Positions 57,086 through 64,000 of a DNA stretch of 64,000 nt are shown in pieces; the stretch's first letter is position 1; every line of letters starts with the position of its first letter. Below the pieces are notes generated by a model that searched no databases, was not told where the DNA came from, and was given only the letters and a program-made list of their open reading frames with translations. The position numbers and the translations under genes are program-made. This DNA is from an uncultured Oscillospiraceae bacterium (GTDB lineage Bacteria; Bacillota; Clostridia; Oscillospirales; Oscillospiraceae), in assembly GCA_910587255.1 (NCBI GenBank), contig CAJUKT010000042.1, positions 20,485 to 84,484 of the forward strand, read 5' to 3'.

Positions 57086-57972
57086 GCATCCTGCTTGATT
57101 GCAAAACGCCTGTTGTGGTGCAGGGCATTACGGGGAAGGAAGGCAGCTACTGGACGCGTCATATGCGCGATTTGGGAACCAACGTGGTGGCGGGGGTCAC
57201 GCCGGGAAAAGGCGGCATGGAACAGGACGGGGTTCCTGTCTGCGGCTGTGTGGAGGAGGCGGTGAAGCGTCATGGGGCGGAGGCTTCCATGGTTTTTGTG
57301 CCGCCCAAATTTACAAGAGACGCCGTGATGGAAGCATTGGAGGCAGGGATCAGGCTGATTGTTACCATTGCGGATGGAATCCCCCTGCACGAGATGGCGG
57401 AAATCCGAAGCCGCGCCAAGGAAAACGGCGCGATGGTGATTGGCGGGAACACCTCCGGGGTGATCTCGCCGGGCATGGCTATGATGGGGTGTTTTCCCTA
57501 CTGGATTGATCGGGTCTACAAAAAGGGGCGCATCGGCATCATGACCCGCAGCGGATCTTTGACCAACGAGGTGACCTCCATGGTGGTAGCCGCCGGATAC
57601 GGCGTATCCACCCTGACAGGGGTGGGGGGAGACCCGGTTCCAGGTACGCGCTTTGCGGAGCTGATGCCGCTTTATGAGGCCGATTCCGGTACCGACGCAG
57701 TGGTGATCATCGGCGAATTGGGCGGCACGATGGAAGAGGAGGCGGCCGAGCTGAAGCGGCAAGGAATTTTCACGAAGCCGCTCGTGGCATTTCTCGGAGG
57801 GCGAACCGCGCCCCCGGGGGTGAAGATGGGCCATGCGGGCGCTATTGCCACCGGGGGAAAGGGCTCTGTGAAAGACAAAATTGAGGCGCTGGAGAGCGCG
57901 GGCGCACTGGTAGCCGACAGGCCCAGCCGCGTGGGCGCTTTGCTGCGCCGCGCATTGGGGGAGAGGAAATGA
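57082..57972 (+). CDS. Succinate-CoA ligase alpha-subunit-like protein
   Basis: A 296-residue partner with an N-terminal CoA-binding Rossmann domain (VVVQGITGKEGSYWTRHM, VVAGVTPGKGG, IVTIADGIPLHEM) and the phosphorylated histidine motif VKMGHAGAI. GTG start overlapping the beta stop (GTGA). Together with the beta subunit it gives the pathway a substrate-level phosphorylation or acyl activation step. Confidence 0.9.
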   Translation: MSILLDCKTPVVVQGITGKEGSYWTRHMRDLGTNVVAGVTPGKGGMEQDGVPVCGCVEEAVKRHGAEASMVFVPPKFTRDAVMEALEAGIRLIVTIADGIPLHEMAEIRSRAKENGAMVIGGNTSGVISPGMAMMGCFPYWIDRVYKKGRIGIMTRSGSLTNEVTSMVVAAGYGVSTLTGVGGDPVPGTRFAELMPLYEADSGTDAVVIIGELGGTMEEEAAELKRQGIFTKPLVAFLGGRTAPPGVKMGHAGAIATGGKGSVKDKIEALESAGALVADRPSRVGALLRRALGERK

Positions 57973-59438
57973 CGACGGCCGAAAAGAGACGATGGAGTCC
58001 TACTCTGAAAAGCTATGTCAGCATTTTTGCGGCGCTTGTGGTGATGGGGTTGGTCATGAAGCTGCCGCTGCCGGAATCAATTCTTACATCAGGTACAGCG
58101 GAGCTGACCGAAATGGGCAGGGCTTCCTTGGGCGTATTGGTCTTTTGCCTGATTCTATGGATCACAGAACCGATGCCCTTCCATATCACCGGCCTGCTGG
58201 GGATCATTCTGGTCACGCTGTTCAAAATTGATACGTTTGCCGAGGCGGTGAAAACTGGTTTCGGCAATGATACAGTTGTGTTTTTTATCGGTGTGCTTGC
58301 CCTGTCGGCGGTAATCACCAACTCGGGGTTGGGAAAGCGGATTTCCATGCTGATCCTGTCTCGCACCGGCAATAAGACGGCCTTTATCCTTTTGGGGTTC
58401 CTGATTGTTGGCACGCTGCTGTCCATGTGGGTGACGGATATGGCCGTGGCGGCTATGCTGATGCCGCTGGCCAGGGCCATGCTGATTGAGCAGGGACTGG
58501 AACCTAAAAAGAGCAATTTCGGCAAAGCGTTGATGATTGCGTGCGCCTGGGGGCCGATTGTCGGCGGGATCGGAACGCCCGCGGGGGCTGGGCCAAATCA
58601 ATTGGCAATTGGCTTTATCAGCGAAATGGCCGGAATTGAGATTTCGTTTTTGGACTGGATGGTCTACGGCGTGCCCTGTGCGCTGCTGCTGATTATCCCA
58701 TCGTGGCTGGTGCTGATGCTGTTTTTCAAGCCGGAGATCAAACAGCTGAATAAAACAAAGGAACAGATCCAGGAGGAGTTTAAAAACTATCCAAGGATGA
58801 CTCACAATGAAATTGCGACGCTGATTGTGTTCGCCGTTACAATTTTCCTTTGGGTCTCGTCCTCCTGGCTGGGCGGCTTGCTGGGGATCAAAATACCGAC
58901 CTCAATGCCTGCAATTCTAGGCGCATGTCTGTTGTTTTTGCCGGGGGTTACGGATTTGAAATGGCCTGCGGTGGAGAAGGACATCTCCTGGAGCGGTATC
59001 CTGCTGATCGCCACCGGCGTGACGCTGGGGATGGAAATCTATACCAGCGGCGCGGCGGAGTGGCTGAGCATGCTGCTGCTGGGTGGGATTGCGGAAATGT
59101 CGCCCCTGGTTCAGGTTTTTATGATTTTGATTATCATTTCTTTCCTAAAAGTGGGGCTTTCCAGCAATACGGTTACGGCCACCGTAATCATCCCCATTAT
59201 GATCGTGATGGCGCAGCAGTTTGGCTTGCCGATGATGGGAATTGTGGTCCCTGCGAGCTTAACGCTGTCGCTGGCCTTCATTCTGGTGACATCCACGCCC
59301 ACCAATGTGATTCCGTATTCTGCCGGATATTTTAACATTTCCGATATGGCAAAAGCAGGCACGGTGCTGACACTGCTTAGCGCTGTCATCCTTGCCGTGG
59401 CCATATATGGGATTGGAACCCTGACCGGCATCTACTGA
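57969..59438 (+). CDS. DASS/SLC13-family anion transporter
   Basis: A 489-residue membrane protein with about 12 segments. The family signature is VIIPIMIVMAQQFGLP and SLAFILVTSTPTNVIPYSAG; ACAWGPIVGGIGTPAGAGPN is the first anion-binding loop. It imports or exchanges di/tricarboxylates such as succinate. It overlaps the previous gene by 4 bp and ends the operon, so export of an acid end product or antiport is a plausible role. Confidence 0.92.
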   Translation: MTTAEKRRWSPTLKSYVSIFAALVVMGLVMKLPLPESILTSGTAELTEMGRASLGVLVFCLILWITEPMPFHITGLLGIILVTLFKIDTFAEAVKTGFGNDTVVFFIGVLALSAVITNSGLGKRISMLILSRTGNKTAFILLGFLIVGTLLSMWVTDMAVAAMLMPLARAMLIEQGLEPKKSNFGKALMIACAWGPIVGGIGTPAGAGPNQLAIGFISEMAGIEISFLDWMVYGVPCALLLIIPSWLVLMLFFKPEIKQLNKTKEQIQEEFKNYPRMTHNEIATLIVFAVTIFLWVSSSWLGGLLGIKIPTSMPAILGACLLFLPGVTDLKWPAVEKDISWSGILLIATGVTLGMEIYTSGAAEWLSMLLLGGIAEMSPLVQVFMILIIISFLKVGLSSNTVTATVIIPIMIVMAQQFGLPMMGIVVPASLTLSLAFILVTSTPTNVIPYSAGYFNISDMAKAGTVLTLLSAVILAVAIYGIGTLTGIY

Positions 59439-59448
59439 CAAAGGTGAT

Positions 59449-59494
59449 TTTTCCATCCACCGCAGCTGTTCGGAAAGCTGCGGTGGATGGAAAA
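59449..59494 (+). terminator. 19-bp terminator ending the hydroxylase operon
   Basis: TTTTCCATCCACCGCAGCT / AGCTGCGGTGGATGGAAAA with an 8-nt loop, followed by TTTT. It lies 10 bp after the last stop. Confidence 0.93.
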
Positions 59495-59710
59495 TTTTGC
59501 TGAAAACGGATTCGGCGGATAAGGGGATTATCGCCCGTTAAAGTGAACGGCAAGGATTTGGAGCGGACAGGCATAAAAAGAACCAGCGTTTACAAGCTGT
59601 GGGCCTGACGGGAAACCAGTAAATTAGGGATATCATTTCATGGAACATTTCAACGGTAAAAAGAGAATGGCAGGCTTTGGCGAGGTGTCGCAACGAAGTG
59701 TTTATGTACC

Positions 59711-59744
59711 GCAGGGCTGTGACTGTAACAGGTCACAGCCCTGC
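59711..59744. terminator. 13-bp hairpin at the edge of the recombinase remnant
   Basis: GCAGGGCTGTGAC / GTCACAGCCCTGC with an 8-nt loop. It sits at the 3' end of the truncated recombinase frame on the - strand and may be a terminator or an element end. Confidence 0.6.
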
Positions 59745-60070
59745 CTTTGTCGGCGATGCCCACTGCTCCTCCGCGTACTGCGTGGAGAGTTTGTCAAACC
59801 GCTTCGGGCTGAGCTGTTCCGCCACCATGTCCTCATAGATGTGCTTGAACACCACATCCAAATCCTCATCCCGCTGCTTCAGCGTCACCATATCCAGCTT
59901 GGCCTTTTCTACACAGGTCTGGCATTTGATGTTCGCTTTTTCTATCTCACGTTTGACAAAGGCCGTTTTAAACTGCTGGACATAGATCAGGACGTGCTTC
60001 ATGTAGATTAGCACGATCTTCTCCAGCGTCACCGCCCAGATATAGTGTGCGGTACAGGTGTCACCGCCAA
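59733..60070 (-). pseudogene. Large serine recombinase C-terminal fragment
   Basis: The - strand frame reads through a short conserved region (DTCTAHYIWAVTLEKIVL) and a coiled-coil segment (VTLKQRDEDLDVVFKHIYED, then MVAEQLSPKRFDKLSTQYAE). This matches the DUF4368-type tail of large serine recombinases from Clostridial transposons. The catalytic domain is absent and the frame ends abruptly after EEQ in unrelated residues. It is a remnant of the enzyme that once moved the adjoining element. Confidence 0.72.
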
Positions 60071-60131
60071 TTTGAAAATGTAAGAAAACGACGAAGAAAT
60101 TTTGTCATTTTTCGGCGGGGGGGCAAGAAAA

Positions 60132-60236
60132 CTAAGCGTTTCCTTGCTCAAAAAGAGTGTTCACGATTTGCTGTTTTTGACGCATAAATTCCTTGCGTTC
60201 TTTCAGGCAGTAAGACTCGCCCTTGATGTTAATCAC
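60132..60236 (-). pseudogene. Possible DnaC/IstB-like ATPase C-terminal remnant
   Basis: A 34-residue frame (VINIKGESYCLKERKEF, then MRQKQQIVNTLF) resembles the last helix region of DnaC/IstB-like proteins (GESYR motif). There is no upstream coding continuation. It is short, so the call is tentative. The same 60070-60258 interval, just before mobC, is where an oriT would be expected. Confidence 0.35.
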
Positions 60237-60258
60237 AAACCCCGGAAAGGAGCAGAAA

Positions 60259-60660
60259 ATGAGCAAAAAAGACAAGCTGGCGGTCTATCTCACGCCGGAA
60301 AAGAAAACCGAGCTGGAGCGCCGCTATCACGAGGATGGCAGCAGGAGTATGACCGCGTTCATCGAACACGCGCTGGATTTCTATCTGGACTACCTCAGCG
60401 CCCAGGACGCGGGGCTGTTCCTCCCTCCAGCCATCCGTTCCTGTATCAACGGACGGCTGGGCACCATGGAAAACCGTATGGCGTCGCTGATGTTCAAGCT
60501 GACGGTGGAGGTGGATATGTGTATGAGCATCCTTGCGGACTGCACACAGCTGGACGAGGAATATCTGCGGCGCAAACGCTCAGAGAGCGTGGAACGTGCG
60601 AAGCGCACCAACGGACAGATCCACTTCGCGCAGATCGCGCGTCACGTTGAGGACGACTGA
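60259..60660 (+). CDS. MobC-like mobilisation accessory protein
   Basis: A 133-residue protein beginning SKKDKLAVYLTPEKKTELER, a ribbon-helix-helix-type N-terminus, followed by helical sequence. It is directly upstream of the relaxase, overlapping it by one base (TGATG). This position and fold fit relaxosome accessory proteins that bind oriT. AAAGGAG is 8 nt before the ATG at 60259. Confidence 0.75.
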   Translation: MSKKDKLAVYLTPEKKTELERRYHEDGSRSMTAFIEHALDFYLDYLSAQDAGLFLPPAIRSCINGRLGTMENRMASLMFKLTVEVDMCMSILADCTQLDEEYLRRKRSESVERAKRTNGQIHFAQIARHVEDD

Positions 60661-62606
60661 TGCCCAAGCTGATTCTGAAAAGCCCGTACATCAAGTGCGG
60701 CGGCAAAGGCGGCATAGGTGGCGGCGGATACCTACGCTACATCGGGACACGGGACGGCGTAGAGCTGGTGCCGGACGACCGCCCCGCCACCAAGCGTCAG
60801 GAGCAGTTGATCCGGTCGCTGGTGCGGGACTTCCCGGACAGCAGGGAGCTGTTGGAGTATGCTGACTGGGAGGCATCGCGCACCAAGGCCCATGCTTCCG
60901 CGTTCATCACCACGGCGCTGGAGTGCAACTGGGAGCAGGCCAACCGCTCCGATGTGTACCTGAAGTACATCGCAACCCGCCCGAGAGTAGAGCGGCTTGG
61001 CAGCCACGGCCTGTTCGGTGATGATGACAGTGTGGATTTGCAAAAGGCGGCAGTGGAACTGGACAGCTACACCGGCAACGTGTGGACGCACATCATCTCG
61101 CTGAAGCGGGAGGACGCGGCCCGTCTGGGCTATGACCGGGCGTCGGCGTGGCGGGATTTGCTCCGCCAGGAGCGCAACGAGATCGCCGCCGCTATGAGCA
61201 TACCGCCGGATCACTTCCGCTGGTACGCCGCTTTCCATGACGAGGGCGATCATCCCCATGTACACATGATGGCCTGGTCAAGCCAACCCAAGGAGGGCTG
61301 GCTCGACCGGGACGGCATTCGCAAAATCAAATCCACGCTGACGAATCAAATTTTTCACCAGGAGATGCTCCATCTGTACGAACAGAAAACCGTCTCCCGG
61401 GACGAACTGGTGCGTGAGGCGCGGGCGTCCATGCTGGCGCTGGTGAAGGAGATGCGCCAGGGCATCTGTGACCACCCGAAGGCGGAACAGCGGATGTGGG
61501 AGCTTGCCCAGGCGCTGGACGGTGTAAAGGGGCAAAAGAAGTATGGCTATCTGCCCAAGCGGGTGAAAAAGCTGGTGGACGAGGTGGTGGACGAGATGGA
61601 GCGCCTGTCCGCGGTGGCCAAATGCTATGAACAGTGGCAAATGCTGCAGGGCGAGGTGGAGGGTTACTATTCCGACGCACCGCCCAAGGAGCAGAAGCTG
61701 TCTGAGCGGAAGGAATTTCGGCAAATCAAGAATTCCGTTGTGGCGGAGGCGGAGCGTCTTCGTTTTTCTGCGCTGACCTTCGAGGGCGCACAGCAGCCGG
61801 AGGTGGATACCGGCTACGATCATTCCCGCAATGGGTGGTACTGGAAGATGAAGCAGATTCTGGACAGCCCGGAGGAGCCCATAGAAAACAAGGACTGGGC
61901 TGTGTCGGAGATGCGGGAACTGGCGGACTACGACGTACCCCAGGCGTGGTATGTGCTGGGGACGCTGTACCGGGACGGCGGCATCCTCATCCCGGACAGC
62001 ACGCTGGCGGCGGAGGCATTCGAGAAAGCGGCACAAGCGGGGATGGTCCCCGCCCAGTGTGCGCTGGGGGAGCTGCTGCTCTCCGATGATCTGGACGTGC
62101 TCAATCCGCCCGCGGGATTGGAGTGGCTGAAACGTGCGTGGGAGGGAGGTTCGCTCAGGGCGGGGTATCTTTTGGCGAAAGAGTACCTCAGTGGGGAGAA
62201 CGCCGCCAAAGATGTGGAGCACGGGCTGGAATGCCTGTCTGCCTGTGCCGACGAAGGCTACCCCGGCGCACAGTATCTGCTGGGCAAGCTGTACCTCACA
62301 GGTCAGGAGATCCCGCAGGACATGGAGCAAGCCGAATACTGGCTATCCCAGGCGGCGGCCCAGGGTAACGAATACGCAGGTCTTCTGCTCGAGCGAACGG
62401 AGGAACCCCCAATGGCCGGAGCGGCGCTGGCCGTGATCCGTCTGCTCCACAGCATAAGCTGCATTTTTCAGGAGAACTCCCTGCCCAAGCACAGCCCGGT
62501 GGGGATGCGGACAGACCGCAAGCTGTTGCAGAAGATCCGGGAGAAGAAGATCGCCATGGGCCATAAGCCCGACGACCACCCGGACGAAGGCATGGTCATG
62601 TATTAG
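60660..62606 (+). CDS. MobP-type relaxase with C-terminal Sel1 repeats
   Basis: A 648-residue protein. The N-terminal ~270 residues are a relaxase: KCGGKGGIGGGGYLRYIGTR start and the HUH-like metal motif FHDEGDHPHVHMMAWSS (~195-210). A helical middle follows. Residues ~415-595 contain Sel1-like repeats of ~36 residues (AWYLGTL-type: QAWYVLGTLYRDGG, PAQCALGELLLSDD, RAGYLLAKEYLSGENA, GAQYLLGKLYLTGQ). It would nick oriT for conjugative mobilisation; the Sel1 part probably mediates protein contacts. No type IV secretion genes are in view. Confidence 0.88.
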   Translation: MPKLILKSPYIKCGGKGGIGGGGYLRYIGTRDGVELVPDDRPATKRQEQLIRSLVRDFPDSRELLEYADWEASRTKAHASAFITTALECNWEQANRSDVYLKYIATRPRVERLGSHGLFGDDDSVDLQKAAVELDSYTGNVWTHIISLKREDAARLGYDRASAWRDLLRQERNEIAAAMSIPPDHFRWYAAFHDEGDHPHVHMMAWSSQPKEGWLDRDGIRKIKSTLTNQIFHQEMLHLYEQKTVSRDELVREARASMLALVKEMRQGICDHPKAEQRMWELAQALDGVKGQKKYGYLPKRVKKLVDEVVDEMERLSAVAKCYEQWQMLQGEVEGYYSDAPPKEQKLSERKEFRQIKNSVVAEAERLRFSALTFEGAQQPEVDTGYDHSRNGWYWKMKQILDSPEEPIENKDWAVSEMRELADYDVPQAWYVLGTLYRDGGILIPDSTLAAEAFEKAAQAGMVPAQCALGELLLSDDLDVLNPPAGLEWLKRAWEGGSLRAGYLLAKEYLSGENAAKDVEHGLECLSACADEGYPGAQYLLGKLYLTGQEIPQDMEQAEYWLSQAAAQGNEYAGLLLERTEEPPMAGAALAVIRLLHSISCIFQENSLPKHSPVGMRTDRKLLQKIREKKIAMGHKPDDHPDEGMVMY

Positions 62607-62706
62607 AATTTTGAGTATCCCACCCTCAATTTTTGGGAGGAACTATATCAACAAGACGCATCCAACAAGATAGGAACCCTTCCATCGGAAGGGAGAAAGG
62701 AGCAAA

Positions 62707-62913
62707 ATGAAGAAAACGAGCTACAGGTCTTACGATGAACTGCCCTTGATGCTCTCGGTGCCGGAAGTGGCGGCGGTACTTGGCATCAGCCGCGCAGGAG
62801 CCTATGAACTGGTGCGCGCTGAGGGCTTTCCGGCACTGAAGATTGGCAGCAGGATCGTGGTGCCAAAAGAGAAATTCCTTGGCTGGATCGATGCGCAGAT
62901 GGCAAGAGACTAA
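62707..62913 (+). CDS. Excisionase-family DNA-binding protein
   Basis: A 68-residue MerR/AlpA-like winged helix protein: LPLMLSVPEVAAVLGISRAG, AYELVRAEGFPALKIGSRI. Such proteins act as Xis factors or small regulators in mobile elements. A CCCTTCC-ATC-GGAAGGG hairpin (62677-62693) lies just before its ribosome binding site. Confidence 0.88.
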   Translation: MKKTSYRSYDELPLMLSVPEVAAVLGISRAGAYELVRAEGFPALKIGSRIVVPKEKFLGWIDAQMARD

Positions 62914-63054
62914 CGCCACTGTCCTAATCGATTCTGTGTAAAGTGCTTCGTTCCCGCCGTTGTTTTTCTCCAAGCTGTAATCTGGACTTCTCCCCGGTGC
63001 TTCGGTATTGTGTTGCTTGCCAAAGGCACACAACAATCTGAAAGGGGAATTACT

Positions 63055-63750
63055 ATGAGCAGAAAGCGGGAAGCAGTCTTTATGGGGCTCGGCATCCTCG
63101 CCGGCCTCGCCCTGAGCGGCCCCGCCGCCCAGGCGGCAGACTACCTCACCGCCCGACCCAGCAGCCAGACGTTCTACATCGACGGCCAGCGAACTGCCCT
63201 CACCGCCTACTCCATCGGGGACAGCAACTACGTTCGTCTGCGGGACATCGGCAGGGCGGTGGACTTCGGCGTGAACTACGATGCCGCCACTAACTCCGTC
63301 TACATCAACAGCACTCAGTCCTACCAGGACGAGGTACAGTCTGCGGCTGCCGTCACCGAGGAAAGCGTGCAGGCTGTCCTGGCACAACTGAAACAGATCT
63401 ACCCCACCGGGGCAGAGTTCCCCGCACCCTACCGCTCCACCAGCGGCGTCCCCTATCGCCAGGGCGTCCACTGCTCCGGCTGGGCTACACTATGCAGCGA
63501 TGCCGCTTTCGGTGACCTTCCGTGGAGGCGGATCAACCGCCCAAGCTGGGAGCAGATTCGCTCCGGTGATCTGATCCGCTACGACAACAGCGGCAACGGC
63601 CATGTAGTCGTGGTGGTGAAGAAAACCGACGAGTACATCAAAGTCACCGAGAGCGGCATGAATAACCATGCCCGGTGGGGTGGGCAGTATTTCCGCTGGT
63701 GGCTGGAGGAGCAACCACATTATATCAGCTACACCAGGTACCCGCAATAA
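63055..63750 (+). CDS. Secreted protein with copper-amine-oxidase-like stalk and NlpC/CHAP-like domain
   Basis: 231 residues. A signal peptide (MGLGILAGLALSGPAAQAA) is followed by a ~75-residue copper-amine-oxidase N-terminal-like domain (YIDGQRTALTAYSIGDSNYV, RLRDIGRAVDFGVNYD), common on clostridial wall proteins. The C-terminal part has a Cys-His pair typical of NlpC/P60 or CHAP hydrolases (QGVHCSGWATLCSD; SGNGHVVVVV). It may cleave peptidoglycan at the surface and is probably a cargo gene of the element. AAAGGGG precedes the ATG. Confidence 0.75.
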   Translation: MSRKREAVFMGLGILAGLALSGPAAQAADYLTARPSSQTFYIDGQRTALTAYSIGDSNYVRLRDIGRAVDFGVNYDAATNSVYINSTQSYQDEVQSAAAVTEESVQAVLAQLKQIYPTGAEFPAPYRSTSGVPYRQGVHCSGWATLCSDAAFGDLPWRRINRPSWEQIRSGDLIRYDNSGNGHVVVVVKKTDEYIKVTESGMNNHARWGGQYFRWWLEEQPHYISYTRYPQ

Positions 63751-63767
63751 GCTCCAATGGTGTACAG

Positions 63768-63799
63768 GGGCGGCGCTCCGCGTCTGCGGAGCGCCGCCC
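63768..63799. terminator. 14-bp hairpin between convergent genes
   Basis: GGGCGGCGCTCCGC / GCGGAGCGCCGCCC with a GTCT loop, between the secreted-protein stop and the stop of the gene running off the right edge. Confidence 0.75.
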
Positions 63800-63828
63800 G
63801 CATGGTTTTTCCGAAAATCACACAGCGC

Positions 63829-64000
63829 TTAAAAATTCTGCTCATAGATCGCCGAGGCAAGCCGGGCATTGCCAAAGTCGATCACCGTCCACCCCAAGGA
63901 TATATCCTGATTTTCGCAAAGCGCAAGCAGCCGGGGATTGAGTTCTTTGGCGTAGCGATACGGGTGCCCGAACGTCATATGCCCCTTGGTGCTGAGGAAC
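63829..64000 (-). CDS. PI-PLC-like protein, C-terminal fragment (runs off window)
   Basis: The last 57 codons of a leftward gene. FGHPYRYAKELNPRLLALCE, then SLGWTVIDFGNARLASAIYE, resembles the last barrel strand and helix of bacterial phosphatidylinositol-specific phospholipase C (NP...VGWVIxDY...I..N pattern). The catalytic part lies outside the window, so the call is tentative. Confidence 0.4.
   Translation of the reverse strand, partial: FLSTKGHMTFGHPYRYAKELNPRLLALCENQDISLGWTVIDFGNARLASAIYEQNF

Noticed and set aside
44353..59438. A complete nicotinate fermentation cluster
   Set aside because: Only the hydroxylase subunits fit. No 6-hydroxynicotinate reductase, enamidase, 2-(hydroxymethyl)glutarate dehydrogenase, methyleneglutarate mutase or later genes are visible.

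Overview
The window looks like chromosomal DNA of a GC-rich Gram-positive anaerobe of the Oscillospiraceae/Clostridiales type (Flavonifractor, Oscillibacter or Lawsonibacter-like). The signs are AGGAGG-type ribosome binding sites throughout, two T-box leaders, DUF4250 and PF06541 proteins, an ECF sigma/DUF4179 pair, and a MobP-type relaxase with Sel1 repeats. The family-level placement is inference. No rRNA, tRNA or CRISPR array was seen.

Layout. 0-2.7 kb: a methionine ABC importer (metN partial, metI, then a T-box leader and metQ). 2.8-6.1 kb: small enzymes and regulators. 6.1-10.1 kb: a leucine operon (leuC, leuD, a TraX-like membrane protein, leuB) divergent from a Crp/Fnr-type regulator. 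10.3-22.8 kb: housekeeping and transport genes (HAD phosphatase, MFS, DJ-1-like, GDPD, GH13, MATE, a BceAB-type ABC transporter) with a parS-like site at 16.1 kb. 23-26.4 kb: T-box-controlled alaS, whose last 65 bp are duplicated downstream. 26.8-33.9 kb: HIT, two small proteins, a FAD/Rieske oxidoreductase, an ECF sigma/anti-sigma pair and gdhA. Five full copies and one deleted copy of a ~165-bp palindromic MITE-like repeat lie between 1.7 and 26.8 kb. None lies further right.

34-59.5 kb is an accessory molybdenum island, entered and divided by AT-rich stretches. Its first operon (34.6-42.6 kb) makes and delivers a molybdenum cofactor: a MocA-ModE-like fusion, a MoeA-like protein, MoaC, MoaA, a MOSC-MogA fusion, ModABC and XdhC. 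Its second operon (44.4-59.4 kb) encodes a four-subunit molybdenum hydroxylase. The subunit sizes (421/337/292/162 residues) and the split large subunit match Eubacterium barkeri nicotinate dehydrogenase NdhL/M/F/S. Here it sits with a homocitrate/isopropylmalate-synthase-like enzyme, a creatininase-family amidohydrolase, an aminotransferase, a TAXI-TRAP importer, a Zn alcohol dehydrogenase, a 4-OT tautomerase, a succinyl-CoA-synthetase-like pair and a DASS carboxylate transporter. The downstream genes of nicotinate fermentation are absent, so this looks like an uncharacterised catabolic pathway, probably for an N-heterocycle or cyclic amide that ends in a CoA thioester and ATP. Both operons start at consensus extended -10 promoters that share sequence, which suggests common control.

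59.5-64 kb is a decayed mobilisable element: a serine-recombinase remnant, a possible DnaC/IstB-like remnant, MobC-like and MobP relaxase genes, an excisionase-type DNA-binding protein, a secreted NlpC/CHAP-like protein and the end of a PI-PLC-like gene.
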